This document shows, piece by piece, positions 42,920 through 52,762 of a stretch of 64,000 nucleotides of DNA (its first letter is position 1; the number at the start of each line of letters is the position of its first letter). Origin of the DNA: UBA6197 sp047638075 (GTDB lineage Bacteria > Pseudomonadota > Alphaproteobacteria > Rhodobacterales > Rhodobacteraceae); contig NZ_JBLJBV010000029.1 of NCBI RefSeq assembly GCF_047638075.1, forward strand, positions 1 to 64,000, in the 5' to 3' direction. The notes below the pieces were generated by a model that ran no database searches, was not told the DNA's origin, and saw only the letters and a list, made by a program, of their open reading frames with translations. The position numbers and the translations under genes were made by a program.

Positions 42920-44794
42920 ATGAACGCCGCACACCCCAATATAGGCGCGCCGCAAGGCGCGGACCGCCCCGTCATCCGGCAGTTGGATGAAACCGCCGCG
43001 AACCGTATCGCGGCGGGCGAGGTTGTTGAGCGTCCTGCCTCGGCGGTCAAGGAATTGGTCGAAAACGCGCTGGATGCGGGGGCAAGCCGTGTCGACATTG
43101 CCTTTGCCGATGGTGGCAAGACGCTGATCCGTATCACCGACGATGGTTGCGGCATGACGGCTGCGGACCTGCCACTGGCGCTTTCGCGTCATGCGACCTC
43201 AAAGATCGACGGGTCAGACCTGCTGAACATCCACACCTTCGGCTTTCGTGGCGAGGCGTTGCCAAGTCTGGGGGCAGTGGGGCGGTTAAGCATCGTTTCG
43301 CGGGTTGACGGGCATGACGCGGCGCAAATCGCGGTGGCGGGCGGGCGCGAAACGCCGGTGCGGCCCGCTGCGCTGAACCGTGGCACCGTGGTAGAGCTGC
43401 GCGATTTGTTCTTTGCCACGCCTGCACGGTTGAAATTTCTGCGCTCGGACCGCGCTGAAACCCAGGCTATCACCGATGTCGTCAAACGCCTGGCGATGGC
43501 CGAGCCCTATGTATCCTTCACCCTGCGTGATCTGTCCGGCGGCGCTGACGGACGCGAGATTTTTCGCGCCGATGCGGAACAGGGCGAACTGTTTGGCGCA
43601 CTGGCGGGCCGCCTTCGGCGTGTAATCGGGCGCGCCTTCATCGAGAATGCCTTGCCGATAGATGCCGAACGCGACGGGCTGCGCCTGACCGGTTATGCCG
43701 CCTTGCCGACCTATTCGCGCGGGGCTGCGGTGGAACAGTTCTTGTTCGTCAACGGCCGCCCGGTGCGGGATAAGCTGCTGACCGGTGCGCTGCGCGCCGC
43801 CTATATGGATTTTCTGTCGCGCGATCGGCACCCGGCAGCGGTGCTGTTTTTAACCTGCGATCCTGAACGCGTGGATGTGAACGTCCACCCCGCCAAGGCC
43901 GAGGTCCGGTTCCGCGAAGCGGGTCTGGCGCGCGGGCTGATCGTGACCGCGCTGCGTCATGCGCTGGCAGAGGCGGGGCACCGGGCATCAACGACGGTGG
44001 CCGACGCGACGCTGGGCGCAATGCGGCCAGACTATGGGCCGGCCGTGTCTGGCGGTCCGCGCATCTATCAGATGGACCGTCCCAGCCTTGGTGCGCGGCA
44101 CACTGCCTATGCCGGGCAAGCACCGATGTTTGCCGAGGCGCCCCAAGGCTTTGCCACGCCCTTCGCCAGCCCCACCGCCCGCGTTGAAACTGGCCCCGAC
44201 GGCACGGACACCAATCATCCACTGGGGGCCGCCCGCGCGCAGGTGCATGAAAACTATATCATCGCGCAAACCGCGCGCGGCGTTGTCATCGTTGATCAGC
44301 ACGCCGCCCACGAACGGCTGGTCTATGAGCGGCTAAAGCGGCAGATGGCAGAAAACGGTATTGCCGCACAGGCGCTGCTGATCCCGGAAATTGTTGATCT
44401 GTCGGCCTCTGACGCGGCGCGATTGTTGGACCTTGCGCCTGATCTTGCCCGCCTTGGCCTGACGTTGGAACCATTTGGCGGCAGCGCCATTGCCGTGCGC
44501 GAAACCCCCGCAATTCTGGGCGAGATCAACGCCGCCGCCCTGCTTGCCGATATTCTGGACGAGTTGTCAGATCAGGGCGACAGCCTGCGCCTGCAAGCCC
44601 GGATCGACGCGGTGCTGTCGCGCATGGCGTGTCATGGCTCGGTCCGGTCCGGTCGCCAGATGCGCCCCGAGGAAATGAACGCCCTGCTGCGCGAAATGGA
44701 GGCGACGCCCCATTCCGGCCAATGCAACCATGGCCGCCCAACCTATGTGGAACTGAAACTGGCCGATATTGAGCGGCTTTTCGGCCGCACATGA
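42920..44794 (+). CDS. mutL: DNA mismatch repair protein MutL
   Basis: A 624-residue MutL with the GHKL ATPase N-terminus (ENALDAGA, ITDDGCGM, HATSKI, FGFRGEALPSLGAV) and transducer, a variable linker (about 340-430), and a C-terminal dimerisation domain. The endonuclease motif DQHA-x2-E-x4-E is present (DQHAAHERLVYE), as is the later C-x-H / GRP set ending in GQCNHGRPTYVEL. It is therefore a nicking MutL, as expected for bacteria without MutH. No clear Shine-Dalgarno precedes the ATG. It is coupled to rmuC by a four-base overlap. Confidence 0.97.
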   Translation: MNAAHPNIGAPQGADRPVIRQLDETAANRIAAGEVVERPASAVKELVENALDAGASRVDIAFADGGKTLIRITDDGCGMTAADLPLALSRHATSKIDGSDLLNIHTFGFRGEALPSLGAVGRLSIVSRVDGHDAAQIAVAGGRETPVRPAALNRGTVVELRDLFFATPARLKFLRSDRAETQAITDVVKRLAMAEPYVSFTLRDLSGGADGREIFRADAEQGELFGALAGRLRRVIGRAFIENALPIDAERDGLRLTGYAALPTYSRGAAVEQFLFVNGRPVRDKLLTGALRAAYMDFLSRDRHPAAVLFLTCDPERVDVNVHPAKAEVRFREAGLARGLIVTALRHALAEAGHRASTTVADATLGAMRPDYGPAVSGGPRIYQMDRPSLGARHTAYAGQAPMFAEAPQGFATPFASPTARVETGPDGTDTNHPLGAARAQVHENYIIAQTARGVVIVDQHAAHERLVYERLKRQMAENGIAAQALLIPEIVDLSASDAARLLDLAPDLARLGLTLEPFGGSAIAVRETPAILGEINAAALLADILDELSDQGDSLRLQARIDAVLSRMACHGSVRSGRQMRPEEMNALLREMEATPHSGQCNHGRPTYVELKLADIERLFGRT

Positions 44795-45954
44795 TTACGT
44801 TGAATGGTCAGCCGATAATATCAGGCGATCTGCCGGGTCTGATAGTGGTCGGCAGCGGGTTGCTTTTAGTGCTGATCGTGTTGCTTCAAACTCTGCGGGC
44901 CACAACCCGCGCGGCGCGAATGGTCGCGCCGATGCAGGCGCAGATTGGTCAGTTGGGGGCCAATATACAGGCGCTTTCGGATGGCCAACACCATCTATCG
45001 GGCGGCTTGCATCACGTCTCTGAGGCGCAGGCCAGCGCGCAGGCGCGGATGCTGACGTTGATGGAGCAGCGCCTTGCCGAAGTGTCGCGCGGCATGACGG
45101 AAACGCTGCATGGCACCGCCACCCGCACCGCGCGGTCCCTGGGGGATCTTCAGCAACGTCTTGAAACAATTGACAAAGCGCAGGCCAATATCGAAAAGCT
45201 TTCGGGCAATGTGCTGGGCCTGCAAGACATCCTGTCGAACAAGCAGACCCGCGGCGCATTTGGCGAAATTCAACTGCATGATATCGTGCTGAAGGCGCTG
45301 CCCTCAGACGCCTATACGATGCAGGCAACGCTGTCGAACGGGCGGCGCGCCGATTGCCTTGTGCATCTGCCCAACCCGCCCGGCCCCATCGTGATTGACA
45401 GCAAATTCCCGCTGGAAGCCTACGAATCCCTGCGCCGCGCCGAAAACCAAAGCCAGCAGATCGAGGCGCAGCGAATGATGCGCATTGCCGTGCGTAGCCA
45501 CATCAAGGCCATTTCCGAACGCTATATCCTTGAGGGTGAAACCGCCGATGGCGCGCTGATGTTTCTGCCCTCCGAGGCGGTCTATGCCGAACTGCACGCC
45601 AATTTCCCCGAACTGGTGCGCGACGGTTTTACCGCCAAGGTCTGGATCGTGTCGCCAACGACCTGTATGGCCACGCTGAACACCATGCGGGCGGTACTGA
45701 AGGACGCAAGGATGCGCGAACAGGCTGGCGCTATCCGCAAGGAACTGGCCGCGCTTTATGCCGATGTGGACCGTCTGGGCACCCGCGTTGAAAGCCTTGA
45801 TCGGCATTTTGGGCAGGCTGCCAAGGACATCGAAGACATAAAGATTTCAGCCGACAAGGCCGGCAAACGCGCCCGTCGGCTGGACAATTTCGACTTTGAA
45901 GAACTTGCCCCCGATGCGCCGTCGCGGGTGGTTCCCCTGAAACCGCTTATCTAA
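44791..45954 (+). CDS. rmuC: DNA recombination protein RmuC homologue
   Basis: A 387-residue RmuC-family protein with an N-terminal hydrophobic segment (about residues 15-37), a coiled coil (about 48-140), and the nuclease-like RmuC domain. SNKQTRGAFGEIQLHDIVL, VIDSKFPLEAYESL and FLPSEAVYAELH are the family motifs. RmuC limits DNA inversions at short repeats in E. coli. Its ATG overlaps the mutL stop, so both are translated together. Confidence 0.95.
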   Translation: MITLNGQPIISGDLPGLIVVGSGLLLVLIVLLQTLRATTRAARMVAPMQAQIGQLGANIQALSDGQHHLSGGLHHVSEAQASAQARMLTLMEQRLAEVSRGMTETLHGTATRTARSLGDLQQRLETIDKAQANIEKLSGNVLGLQDILSNKQTRGAFGEIQLHDIVLKALPSDAYTMQATLSNGRRADCLVHLPNPPGPIVIDSKFPLEAYESLRRAENQSQQIEAQRMMRIAVRSHIKAISERYILEGETADGALMFLPSEAVYAELHANFPELVRDGFTAKVWIVSPTTCMATLNTMRAVLKDARMREQAGAIRKELAALYADVDRLGTRVESLDRHFGQAAKDIEDIKISADKAGKRARRLDNFDFEELAPDAPSRVVPLKPLI

Positions 45955-46023
45955 CCCCCGCCTGCCATGATTAACTTGCACGCCTTGTCGTAAGCGACGA
46001 CACTGGTTTCAATGGAGGATCAG

Positions 46024-46368
46024 ATGCTTCAAATCAGTGCAGCCAAAATTGCCTATATCATCATTCTTGCCCGCGAATTTGACGCCGGGGTTCCCGGCAC
46101 CGGGCACGAGGCTGAACTGCGCAACTTTATCGAAGCGTTGAACGACGATGAAAAGGCCAACCTTGTCGCCGTCATGTGGATTGGCCGCGAAACCTATGAC
46201 GCCGAAGAGCTGGCCGAAGCCATCGCTACCGCCAAGGCCGAGGCAACCGTTCCCACCGAAGACTATCTGCTGGGTATTCCAATGTTGGCGGATTATCTGG
46301 AAGACGGTCTTGACGCTTTGGGCATATCGCTGGAAGACGCGAGCGAGGATGTGTCCCGGATGATCTGA
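46024..46368 (+). CDS. DUF3775 domain protein
   Basis: A 114-residue acidic protein of the DUF3775 type, starting LQISAAKIAYIIILAREFD, with LVAVMWIGRETY in the centre and an acidic C-terminal part. The family is small and common in Rhodobacterales, with unknown function. GGAGGA spaced four bases from the ATG fixes the start at 46024. It lies 69 bases after rmuC. Confidence 0.88.
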   Translation: MLQISAAKIAYIIILAREFDAGVPGTGHEAELRNFIEALNDDEKANLVAVMWIGRETYDAEELAEAIATAKAEATVPTEDYLLGIPMLADYLEDGLDALGISLEDASEDVSRMI

Positions 46369-46462
46369 CCGGAGGCAACCGGGGCAGTCCGCCCCTTGAT
46401 CCGGCAGGGGTGCAACACGGCAACCGTGGGCGCGCGGCGTTGAACCGGTACGAGGTGGCCAT

Positions 46463-48430
46463 TTGTCGAAAACCACATTGACAGACGCCGCGCCCCAATC
46501 CGTTCCTGCGCTGCTGGCCCGTAATGTGGGGCGTTTTGGCGCGCGCGTGGCGTACCGTGAAAAGAAATCCGGGGTCTGGCACAGTTGGACATGGGCCGAG
46601 GCGCAACGCGAAATTCATGATCTGGCAATGGGGTTTTTGTCACTGGGGGTTGATAGGGGCGATTTTGTCGCTGTTATCGGACGAAACCGCCCGGCGCACT
46701 ACTGGGCCATGGTCGCAGCGCAGATGTGCGGCGCAGTGCCTGTGCCCCTGTATCAGGACGCCATAACCGAAGAGATGGCCCTTGTACTGGAAAACTGCGG
46801 CGCGCGCTTTGTGGTTTGCGGCGATCAAAAACAGATCGCCAAGGTGCTTGAGATCAGGCACAGAATCCCGAACATTCGAAATATCATCCATACAGACGGG
46901 CCCGGCACGCAAGCGGCTGGTCATTGCCGCCTGCGCGCACTGGCGGATGTGCAGGCCGAAGGGCGCACCAAACAGTGCCAACACAGGGCTGAACTGACCA
47001 GGCGTATTGCGGAACTATCCTACGATTCCACATGTGTGGTGCTTTATACCTCAGGCACGACCGGTAGCCCCAAAGGCGTGGTTTTATCAAACCGCAATAT
47101 CATTGAAACCGCCAAAAACTCGTGTCATTTCGATAACCTGTGTGAAAATGAGGAGGTTCTGGCCTATCTGCCGATGGCGTGGGTGGGGGATTTCATCATT
47201 TCGGTCGCGCAGGCAATGTGGGCAGGCTTTACCGTGAATTGCCCCCAAGGCCCTGACACCATAATGGACGACCTACACGAGATCAGCCCTACCTATTTCT
47301 TTGCCCCGCCCCGGCTGTTTGAGGGGCAGTTGGTCAGTGCGATGACCCGTATCAAGGATGCGGGACGGTTAAAGAAATGGCTGTTTGATCGCTACATGAC
47401 CGTTGCACGCAGGGTCGGGCCGAACATCCTGGAAAATAAGCCCGTAGGTTTGCGCGACCGGTTGGCCTATGCGCTGGGCGATATCCTTGTTTACCAGCCG
47501 CTAAAGACTGCGCTGGGGTTTGGCAAAATCCGTATAAGCTATACTGCGGGCGAGGCGATCGGGTCTGCGACCTTTGATTTCTACCGCTCTTTGGGGGTCA
47601 ATCTAAAGCAACTTTACGGGCAAACCGAAGCATCGGTGTTCATCACCCAGCAGCCCGACGGGCAGGCCCGGGCTGATACGGTGGGCCTGCCCAGCCCCGG
47701 CGTCGAGGTAAAAATTGCGCAAAATAGCGAAGTTTTCTACCGTAGCGCCGGGGCTTTTGTAGAATATTTCAAGAACCCCGAAAGCACGGCCCGCACCAAA
47801 GATGCAAACGGCTGGGTGGCAACCGGGGATGCAGGTTTTTTTGAAAAATCCACTGGGCATTTACGGATCATCGACCGGATAAATGACGTGGGAAAGTTGG
47901 CCGATGGCCGGTTGTTCGTGCCCAAATTCGTTGAAAACAAGCTGAAATCCCATCCCAATATTCTGGAAGCCATAGTCTTTGGGGCAAACCGTGATCATTG
48001 CACCGCCTTTATCAACATCGACCTGCCAGCGGTAAGAAACTGGGCTGGGCGCCGCAGCATCGCCCATGCGTCCTATCAAGAACTGGCCAGCCACCCGATG
48101 GTCTATGAAATGGTCCGGCACCACATTGCAGAGGTCAACAAAGCGGTCGCGGCCGACCCGGTTCTGGCCGGGTGCCAGATCCACAGGTTTTTGATTTTAC
48201 ATAAGGAACTGACTGCCGATGACGGAGAGATGACACGCACCCGCAAGGTGCGCCGCACGGTCGTAACGGCCAGGTTCCCTGACCTGATTGACGCGCTCTA
48301 TACGAACCGGGACAGCATCCATACCGAGACGGAGGTAAGATATGAAGATGGCCGCAAAGGTATAATCAATGCAACATTGCGGCTGGCCGATGCGCCGGTC
48401 GTCCCCAAACAGCAAAGGACCGGGGCGTAA
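46463..48430 (+). CDS. Long-chain fatty-acid-CoA ligase-like AMP-dependent synthetase
   Basis: A 655-residue ANL-superfamily adenylating enzyme. P-loop-like YTSGTTGSPKGVV lies near residues 195-207, YGQTEASVF forms the AMP site, the adenylate-binding GWVATGDAGFFE follows, and INDVGKLADGRLFVPK is the hinge/P-core region. The size fits long-chain acyl-CoA synthetases of the group found in branched-chain amino-acid ABC transporter operons; no transporter genes are present here. The start is TTG with GAGGT upstream. It follows DUF3775 by about 95 bases. Confidence 0.88.
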   Translation: MSKTTLTDAAPQSVPALLARNVGRFGARVAYREKKSGVWHSWTWAEAQREIHDLAMGFLSLGVDRGDFVAVIGRNRPAHYWAMVAAQMCGAVPVPLYQDAITEEMALVLENCGARFVVCGDQKQIAKVLEIRHRIPNIRNIIHTDGPGTQAAGHCRLRALADVQAEGRTKQCQHRAELTRRIAELSYDSTCVVLYTSGTTGSPKGVVLSNRNIIETAKNSCHFDNLCENEEVLAYLPMAWVGDFIISVAQAMWAGFTVNCPQGPDTIMDDLHEISPTYFFAPPRLFEGQLVSAMTRIKDAGRLKKWLFDRYMTVARRVGPNILENKPVGLRDRLAYALGDILVYQPLKTALGFGKIRISYTAGEAIGSATFDFYRSLGVNLKQLYGQTEASVFITQQPDGQARADTVGLPSPGVEVKIAQNSEVFYRSAGAFVEYFKNPESTARTKDANGWVATGDAGFFEKSTGHLRIIDRINDVGKLADGRLFVPKFVENKLKSHPNILEAIVFGANRDHCTAFINIDLPAVRNWAGRRSIAHASYQELASHPMVYEMVRHHIAEVNKAVAADPVLAGCQIHRFLILHKELTADDGEMTRTRKVRRTVVTARFPDLIDALYTNRDSIHTETEVRYEDGRKGIINATLRLADAPVVPKQQRTGA

Positions 48431-48583
48431 ACGCCATAGCCGCAGGGCCGGGCCAACAGCCTTATTTCGCAAGGGCGCAGGATCGCCAACAGTGGGCGGC
48501 GTAAAAAAGCCGCGCTGCACCATCAGCATCACTTGAACCCTCAGCATCAGACAGCATAACCTGCGCCCGACAGCCCGCGCCCT

Positions 48584-48597
48584 TTGATCCATATCAG
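48584..48597 (+). promoter_or_regulatory. FNR-type box upstream of the fusion gene
   Basis: TTGAT-CCAT-ATCAG matches the FNR consensus TTGAT-N4-ATCAA at nine of ten fixed positions, about 46 bases before the start of the kinase/peptidase/aminotransferase gene. An FnrL-type regulator could act here, but a single site cannot prove it. Confidence 0.35.
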
Positions 48598-48643
48598 AGC
48601 GGGTATTGCAAATCATTTGGCATTGAACGGCTGGGGGCAAGGC

Positions 48644-51600
48644 ATGACAGGACATTGGCAACAGGTGCTTCAGGACATCTGGGGTATTAGCGCAACCCTC
48701 ACCCCGCTTGACGGTGAATATGACCTGAACTTCATGGCCACCGGCGCGCAGGACTATGTGCTCAAGGTTATGCGGGCGGGGTGCGATGCTGCGTTCATTG
48801 ACCTGCAATGCCGGGCGTTCGACCATATTGCCACCCATGCGCCGGGCGTGACGGTGCCCAGAATCATCAAGACCCAAGCGGGCGATCTCTTCGCGTCGGC
48901 GCCCGATAAGGCCGGGGTGCCGCGGCTGATCTGGTTATTGGAAAAGGTCGAGGGGCGGACCTATGCCGGTTTCCGGCCGCACAGCACCGCGTTGCTGGGC
49001 GATGTCGGGCATGCGGTGGGGGCGATGGACCGCGCCCTTGCCGATTTTACCCACCCGTCGCTGGCGCGTGATTTCAAATGGAACCTGACGCAGGGCGACT
49101 GGATTGCCGATCAGGCCGGGGTGATCAAAGATCCGGCCCGCCGCGCCCTGATTGATCGGATCGTGTCCGATTTTCGCGGCGTCAAACCTGCGCTGGCCGC
49201 TTTGCCGCCAACCGCCATCCATAATGACGTGAACGATTACAATATCATCGTTGCCGGTAGCCTGACGCAGCCACCGCATGTTGCCGGGCTGATTGATCTG
49301 GGGGATATGTGCGCCGCCCCGCGTGTCTGCGATCTGGCGATTGTGGGCGCCTATATGGTGCTGGGCCAGCCCGACCCTGAACAGGCGTTGGCGGTAGTGG
49401 TGGCAGGCTATCACGCCGCCTGGCCGCTGACCGCGCCCGAGGTTGATCTGATCTGGCCGCTGTTGCGCCTTCGGCTGGCGGTCAGCGTGGTGAACTCTAC
49501 CCTGATGGCGCAGGAAAACCCTGCTGACCCCTATGTGGTGATTTCGCAAAAGCCGGCATGGGAGTTTCTTGAATCGGGTCTGGTCAATGACGGGCTGATA
49601 GCGGCGCGCCTGCGGGCGGCTTGCGGCCTGCCGGTGACGGACGCGGCACCGCGCATTCTGACTTGGCTTGACCAGCAGCGCGGCAGTTTCGCGCCGATTC
49701 TGGGCGCGGATCTGGATGACGCGCCGATGGGCTCTTTGGCGGTCGAAAATGCGACGGCACCGCAAAACCCCTTTGATCTGCCCTTGGCCGAGGCCGCGAC
49801 GATCGGGCAGGAGTTTGAGGCTGGCGGCCCTGTCTGGCTGGGCTATTACAACGAACCGCGGCTGATCTACACCGCACCCGCCTTTCGCAAAGGCCCTTGG
49901 AAGGCGTCGAACCGGCGCACCGTGCATCTGGCGATTGACGCTTTTGCCCCGGCGCAGACGGTGCTGCATGCACCCATGGATGCGACCGTGCATGTGGTCG
50001 AAAACCGCACCGATCATCTGGATTACGGCGGCGTGGTGATCTTGCGGCACAAGACCCCGGCAGGGGATCCGTTCTTCACGCTTTATGGGCACCTGAACCC
50101 GGAAATCCTTGTGCGTTTGCAGGTTGGTCAACGCATTGCCAAGGGCGAGGCATTTGCCCGGCTGGGCGATGTCAGCCAATCGGGCGGCTGGGCGCCGCAT
50201 GTCCATTTTCAGTTGGCCCTGACCACCGACGGCATGGACAAGGATTGGCCCGGCGTGGCCGACCCCGATGAGATGTATCTGTGGGGCGCCGTCTGCCCCA
50301 ACCCCGCGGCGCTATTGAACCTGCCGGATGCCAAAACTTGCTTTGCCCCGACCCAAACGGCAGCGGTGCAGGCGGACCGCACACGCCTGTTTGGCCGTAA
50401 TCTAAAGCTGAGCTATGCCGACCCGGTGATGCTGGTGCGGGGCTGGCGGCACCATCTGTTCGACCAATGGGGCCGGCCATACCTTGATGCCTACAACAAC
50501 GTGCCGCATGTGGGCCATGCCCATCCGCGTATTCAGGCGGTGGCGGCGGATCAGTTGAAGCGGATGAATTCAAACACCCGCTATCTGCACCCGGCGCAGA
50601 CTGCCTTTGCCGAAAAGATCCTGTCGAAAATGCCCGACGGGCTGACGATCTGCTTTTTTGTCAACTCGGGGTCCGAGGCGAATGAACTGGCGCTGCGTCT
50701 GGCCCGCGCCAAAACCGGCGGCAAGGACATGATCACCCCCGATCACGGCTATCATGGCAACACCACCGGCGCGATTGACATTTCGGCCTATAAATTCAAC
50801 GCCAAGGGCGGCATCGGCAAACCCGACTGGGTACACCTTGTCGAAGTCGCCGATGATTATCGCGGCAGTCATCGCCGGGATGACCCCGACCGGGCCGAGA
50901 AATTCGCAGCCGAAGTGGATGATGCGCTGGCCGCCATTACGGCGCGCGGCGGCAAGCTGGCCGGGTTTATCGCGGAAACCTTTCCCAGTGTCGGGGGCCA
51001 GATCATCCCGCCCAAGGGCTATCTGGCCGCGGTTTACCGGCGGATTCGGGCGGCCGGCGGCGTGTGTATCGCTGATGAGGTGCAAACCGGTCTTGGGCGG
51101 CTGGGCGAGTATTATTTTGGCTTTGAGCAGCAGGAAGCCACGCCCGATATCGTCGTGCTGGGCAAGCCGATCGGCAATGGTCATCCGCTGGGCGCTTTGG
51201 TGACTACCCGCGAAATTGCCGACAGTTTCGCCAATGGGCCCGAGTATTTCTCAACCTTCGGCGGCTCAACCCTGTCGTGCCGGATGGGCAAAGAGGTTCT
51301 TGATATTGTCGATGATGAGGGGTTGATGGAAAACGCCCGAAACATGGGCGCGCTGCTGCAAGACGGCCTTATGCAGCTAAAGGATCGCTATGATATAGTT
51401 GGCGATATCCGGGGTTATGGTCTGTTTATCGGCGTTGATCTGGTAAGCAACCCCGAGACCCGCACCCCCGGCACCGAAATCGCGGATTACGTCAAGAACC
51501 GGATGCGCGAAAACCGGATCCTGATCGGCAGCGAAGGCCCGTTTGACAACATCCTGAAAATCCGCCCCCCCCTGACGATTGACGCCGAGGACGTCGGCAT

Positions 51601-51709
51601 GATCCTGACCATTCTGGATCAGGTGCTGGAGGAAGCCACTATATTGAAAGCAATGCATAAGGCAGACGTCGACCGCGCAGAACGCCCCCCGCACAGCCCT
51701 GACGCCTAG
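48644..51709 (+). CDS. Kinase / M23 peptidase / class-III aminotransferase fusion
   Basis: A 1021-residue three-domain protein. Residues 1-340 form an aminoglycoside-phosphotransferase/choline-kinase-type fold with HNDVNDYN (catalytic D195) and IDLGD (D218). Residues about 400-550 form an M23/LytM domain with a full zinc set: H428-x3-D432 and H519-V-H521. Residues about 580-1010 form a class-III PLP aminotransferase with SGSEANELALRLA, PLP-binding D811 and Schiff-base K841 in LGKPIGNG. Kinase and phospho-lyase pairs of this type act on hydroxylysine or ethanolamine-like amino alcohols in other organisms, so it may phosphorylate and then deaminate such a compound. The M23 insert is unexplained. 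The ATG at 48644 follows GGGGGCAAGG. Confidence 0.9.
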   Translation: MTGHWQQVLQDIWGISATLTPLDGEYDLNFMATGAQDYVLKVMRAGCDAAFIDLQCRAFDHIATHAPGVTVPRIIKTQAGDLFASAPDKAGVPRLIWLLEKVEGRTYAGFRPHSTALLGDVGHAVGAMDRALADFTHPSLARDFKWNLTQGDWIADQAGVIKDPARRALIDRIVSDFRGVKPALAALPPTAIHNDVNDYNIIVAGSLTQPPHVAGLIDLGDMCAAPRVCDLAIVGAYMVLGQPDPEQALAVVVAGYHAAWPLTAPEVDLIWPLLRLRLAVSVVNSTLMAQENPADPYVVISQKPAWEFLESGLVNDGLIAARLRAACGLPVTDAAPRILTWLDQQRGSFAPILGADLDDAPMGSLAVENATAPQNPFDLPLAEAATIGQEFEAGGPVWLGYYNEPRLIYTAPAFRKGPWKASNRRTVHLAIDAFAPAQTVLHAPMDATVHVVENRTDHLDYGGVVILRHKTPAGDPFFTLYGHLNPEILVRLQVGQRIAKGEAFARLGDVSQSGGWAPHVHFQLALTTDGMDKDWPGVADPDEMYLWGAVCPNPAALLNLPDAKTCFAPTQTAAVQADRTRLFGRNLKLSYADPVMLVRGWRHHLFDQWGRPYLDAYNNVPHVGHAHPRIQAVAADQLKRMNSNTRYLHPAQTAFAEKILSKMPDGLTICFFVNSGSEANELALRLARAKTGGKDMITPDHGYHGNTTGAIDISAYKFNAKGGIGKPDWVHLVEVADDYRGSHRRDDPDRAEKFAAEVDDALAAITARGGKLAGFIAETFPSVGGQIIPPKGYLAAVYRRIRAAGGVCIADEVQTGLGRLGEYYFGFEQQEATPDIVVLGKPIGNGHPLGALVTTREIADSFANGPEYFSTFGGSTLSCRMGKEVLDIVDDEGLMENARNMGALLQDGLMQLKDRYDIVGDIRGYGLFIGVDLVSNPETRTPGTEIADYVKNRMRENRILIGSEGPFDNILKIRPPLTIDAEDVGMILTILDQVLEEATILKAMHKADVDRAERPPHSPDA

Positions 51710-51840
51710 CCGGAGGCTGCCGAAAACCGCGTGGCGCGTCGCCGCCATTGTCACGCGAGGCACTGACCTGATAGCGGTAATTGGGCTGGCGTGGTCACGA
51801 CTGGTAAGCAAATGGCCCCTGTCGAATGGGAAGGTATGGT

Positions 51841-52623
51841 ATGAAGGTTCTTATTCTTGAGACGGCCGCACAAGCCGTCGCGCGGGCCACCGGTTTTGTT
51901 GTGACCATGGTTCAGCAAAAACCGGATGCCGTTTTGGGCTTGGCAACCGGCGGCACGATGCTTCCGCTTTATGATTGTCTGCGCGCCCGGCATCTGGCCG
52001 AAGGTGTCTCTTTTGCGGGGGTATCAACCTTCAACCTTGATGAATATATCGGGCTTTCCCCGGATCATCCCTGTTCTTATCACCACTATATGCAAAAGGC
52101 GCTGTTTGATCATATCGACATTGACCCCGCCCGCACGCACCTGCCCCATGGCGACAGCGCCGACCCAACCGCCGAAGCCGCCCGCTACGAGGCATTGATC
52201 GCGGCGACAGGCGGGATTGATCTGCAACTGCTGGGCATTGGTCAAAACGGCCATATCGGCTTTAACGAGCCCACCTCAAGCCTTGCCTCGCGAACCCGGC
52301 TCAAGACCCTGACCGAAGATACCCGTCGCGCCAACCAGCGCTATTTTGACAGTTTCGATGATACCCCGCGCTATGCGCTGACCATGGGTGTGGCGACCAT
52401 TCTTGAATCGAAGTCCTGCCTATTGCTGGCCACCGGCAGTGCCAAGGCCGATGCCGTGGCGGCGATGGTAGAGGGTCCGGTTGCCGCGATTTGCCCCGCA
52501 TCCGCCTTGCAGTTGCACCGCAACGTCACCGTCGTTCTGGATCAAGAGGCCGCGGCGGGGCTGAAACTGCGCACCTATTACCATCACGTCCATCCCAAGG
52601 GGGATGAAAGCGCCATCGGTTGA
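51841..52623 (+). CDS. nagB: Glucosamine-6-phosphate deaminase
   Basis: NagB converts glucosamine-6-phosphate to fructose-6-phosphate and ammonia. The 260-residue protein has the GLATGGTMLPLYD phosphate region, the STFNLDEYIGL proton-acceptor motif, and LLGIGQNGHIGFNEP with the active-site His and Glu. The N in place of the E. coli D141 is common in short NagB proteins. GGAAGG fixes the ATG at 51841. No nagA or transporter genes are present, so it stands alone. Confidence 0.94.
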   Translation: MKVLILETAAQAVARATGFVVTMVQQKPDAVLGLATGGTMLPLYDCLRARHLAEGVSFAGVSTFNLDEYIGLSPDHPCSYHHYMQKALFDHIDIDPARTHLPHGDSADPTAEAARYEALIAATGGIDLQLLGIGQNGHIGFNEPTSSLASRTRLKTLTEDTRRANQRYFDSFDDTPRYALTMGVATILESKSCLLLATGSAKADAVAAMVEGPVAAICPASALQLHRNVTVVLDQEAAAGLKLRTYYHHVHPKGDESAIG

Positions 52624-52762
52624 CCGGGGCGCTATTGCAGCGATGCGGCCCGCAGCCGCCTTGCAGTGGGACACAATCATATGACCGGGGCGGTGCCGCG
52701 CGGTGCTTGCATTTTCAGGCCGCGCAGCCAAACCTGTGCACAGTCTGAACACGGAGAGTCCG

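Noticed and set aside
48935..50206. Long minus-strand open frame opposite the fusion gene
   Set aside because: It is antisense to a gene with clear domains and catalytic motifs, and its composition is that of a shadow frame.
52621..52695. Repeated TGACCGGGGCG after nagB
   Set aside because: Two 11-base matches 60 bases apart in GC-rich DNA can be chance, and no further copies or symmetry were seen.
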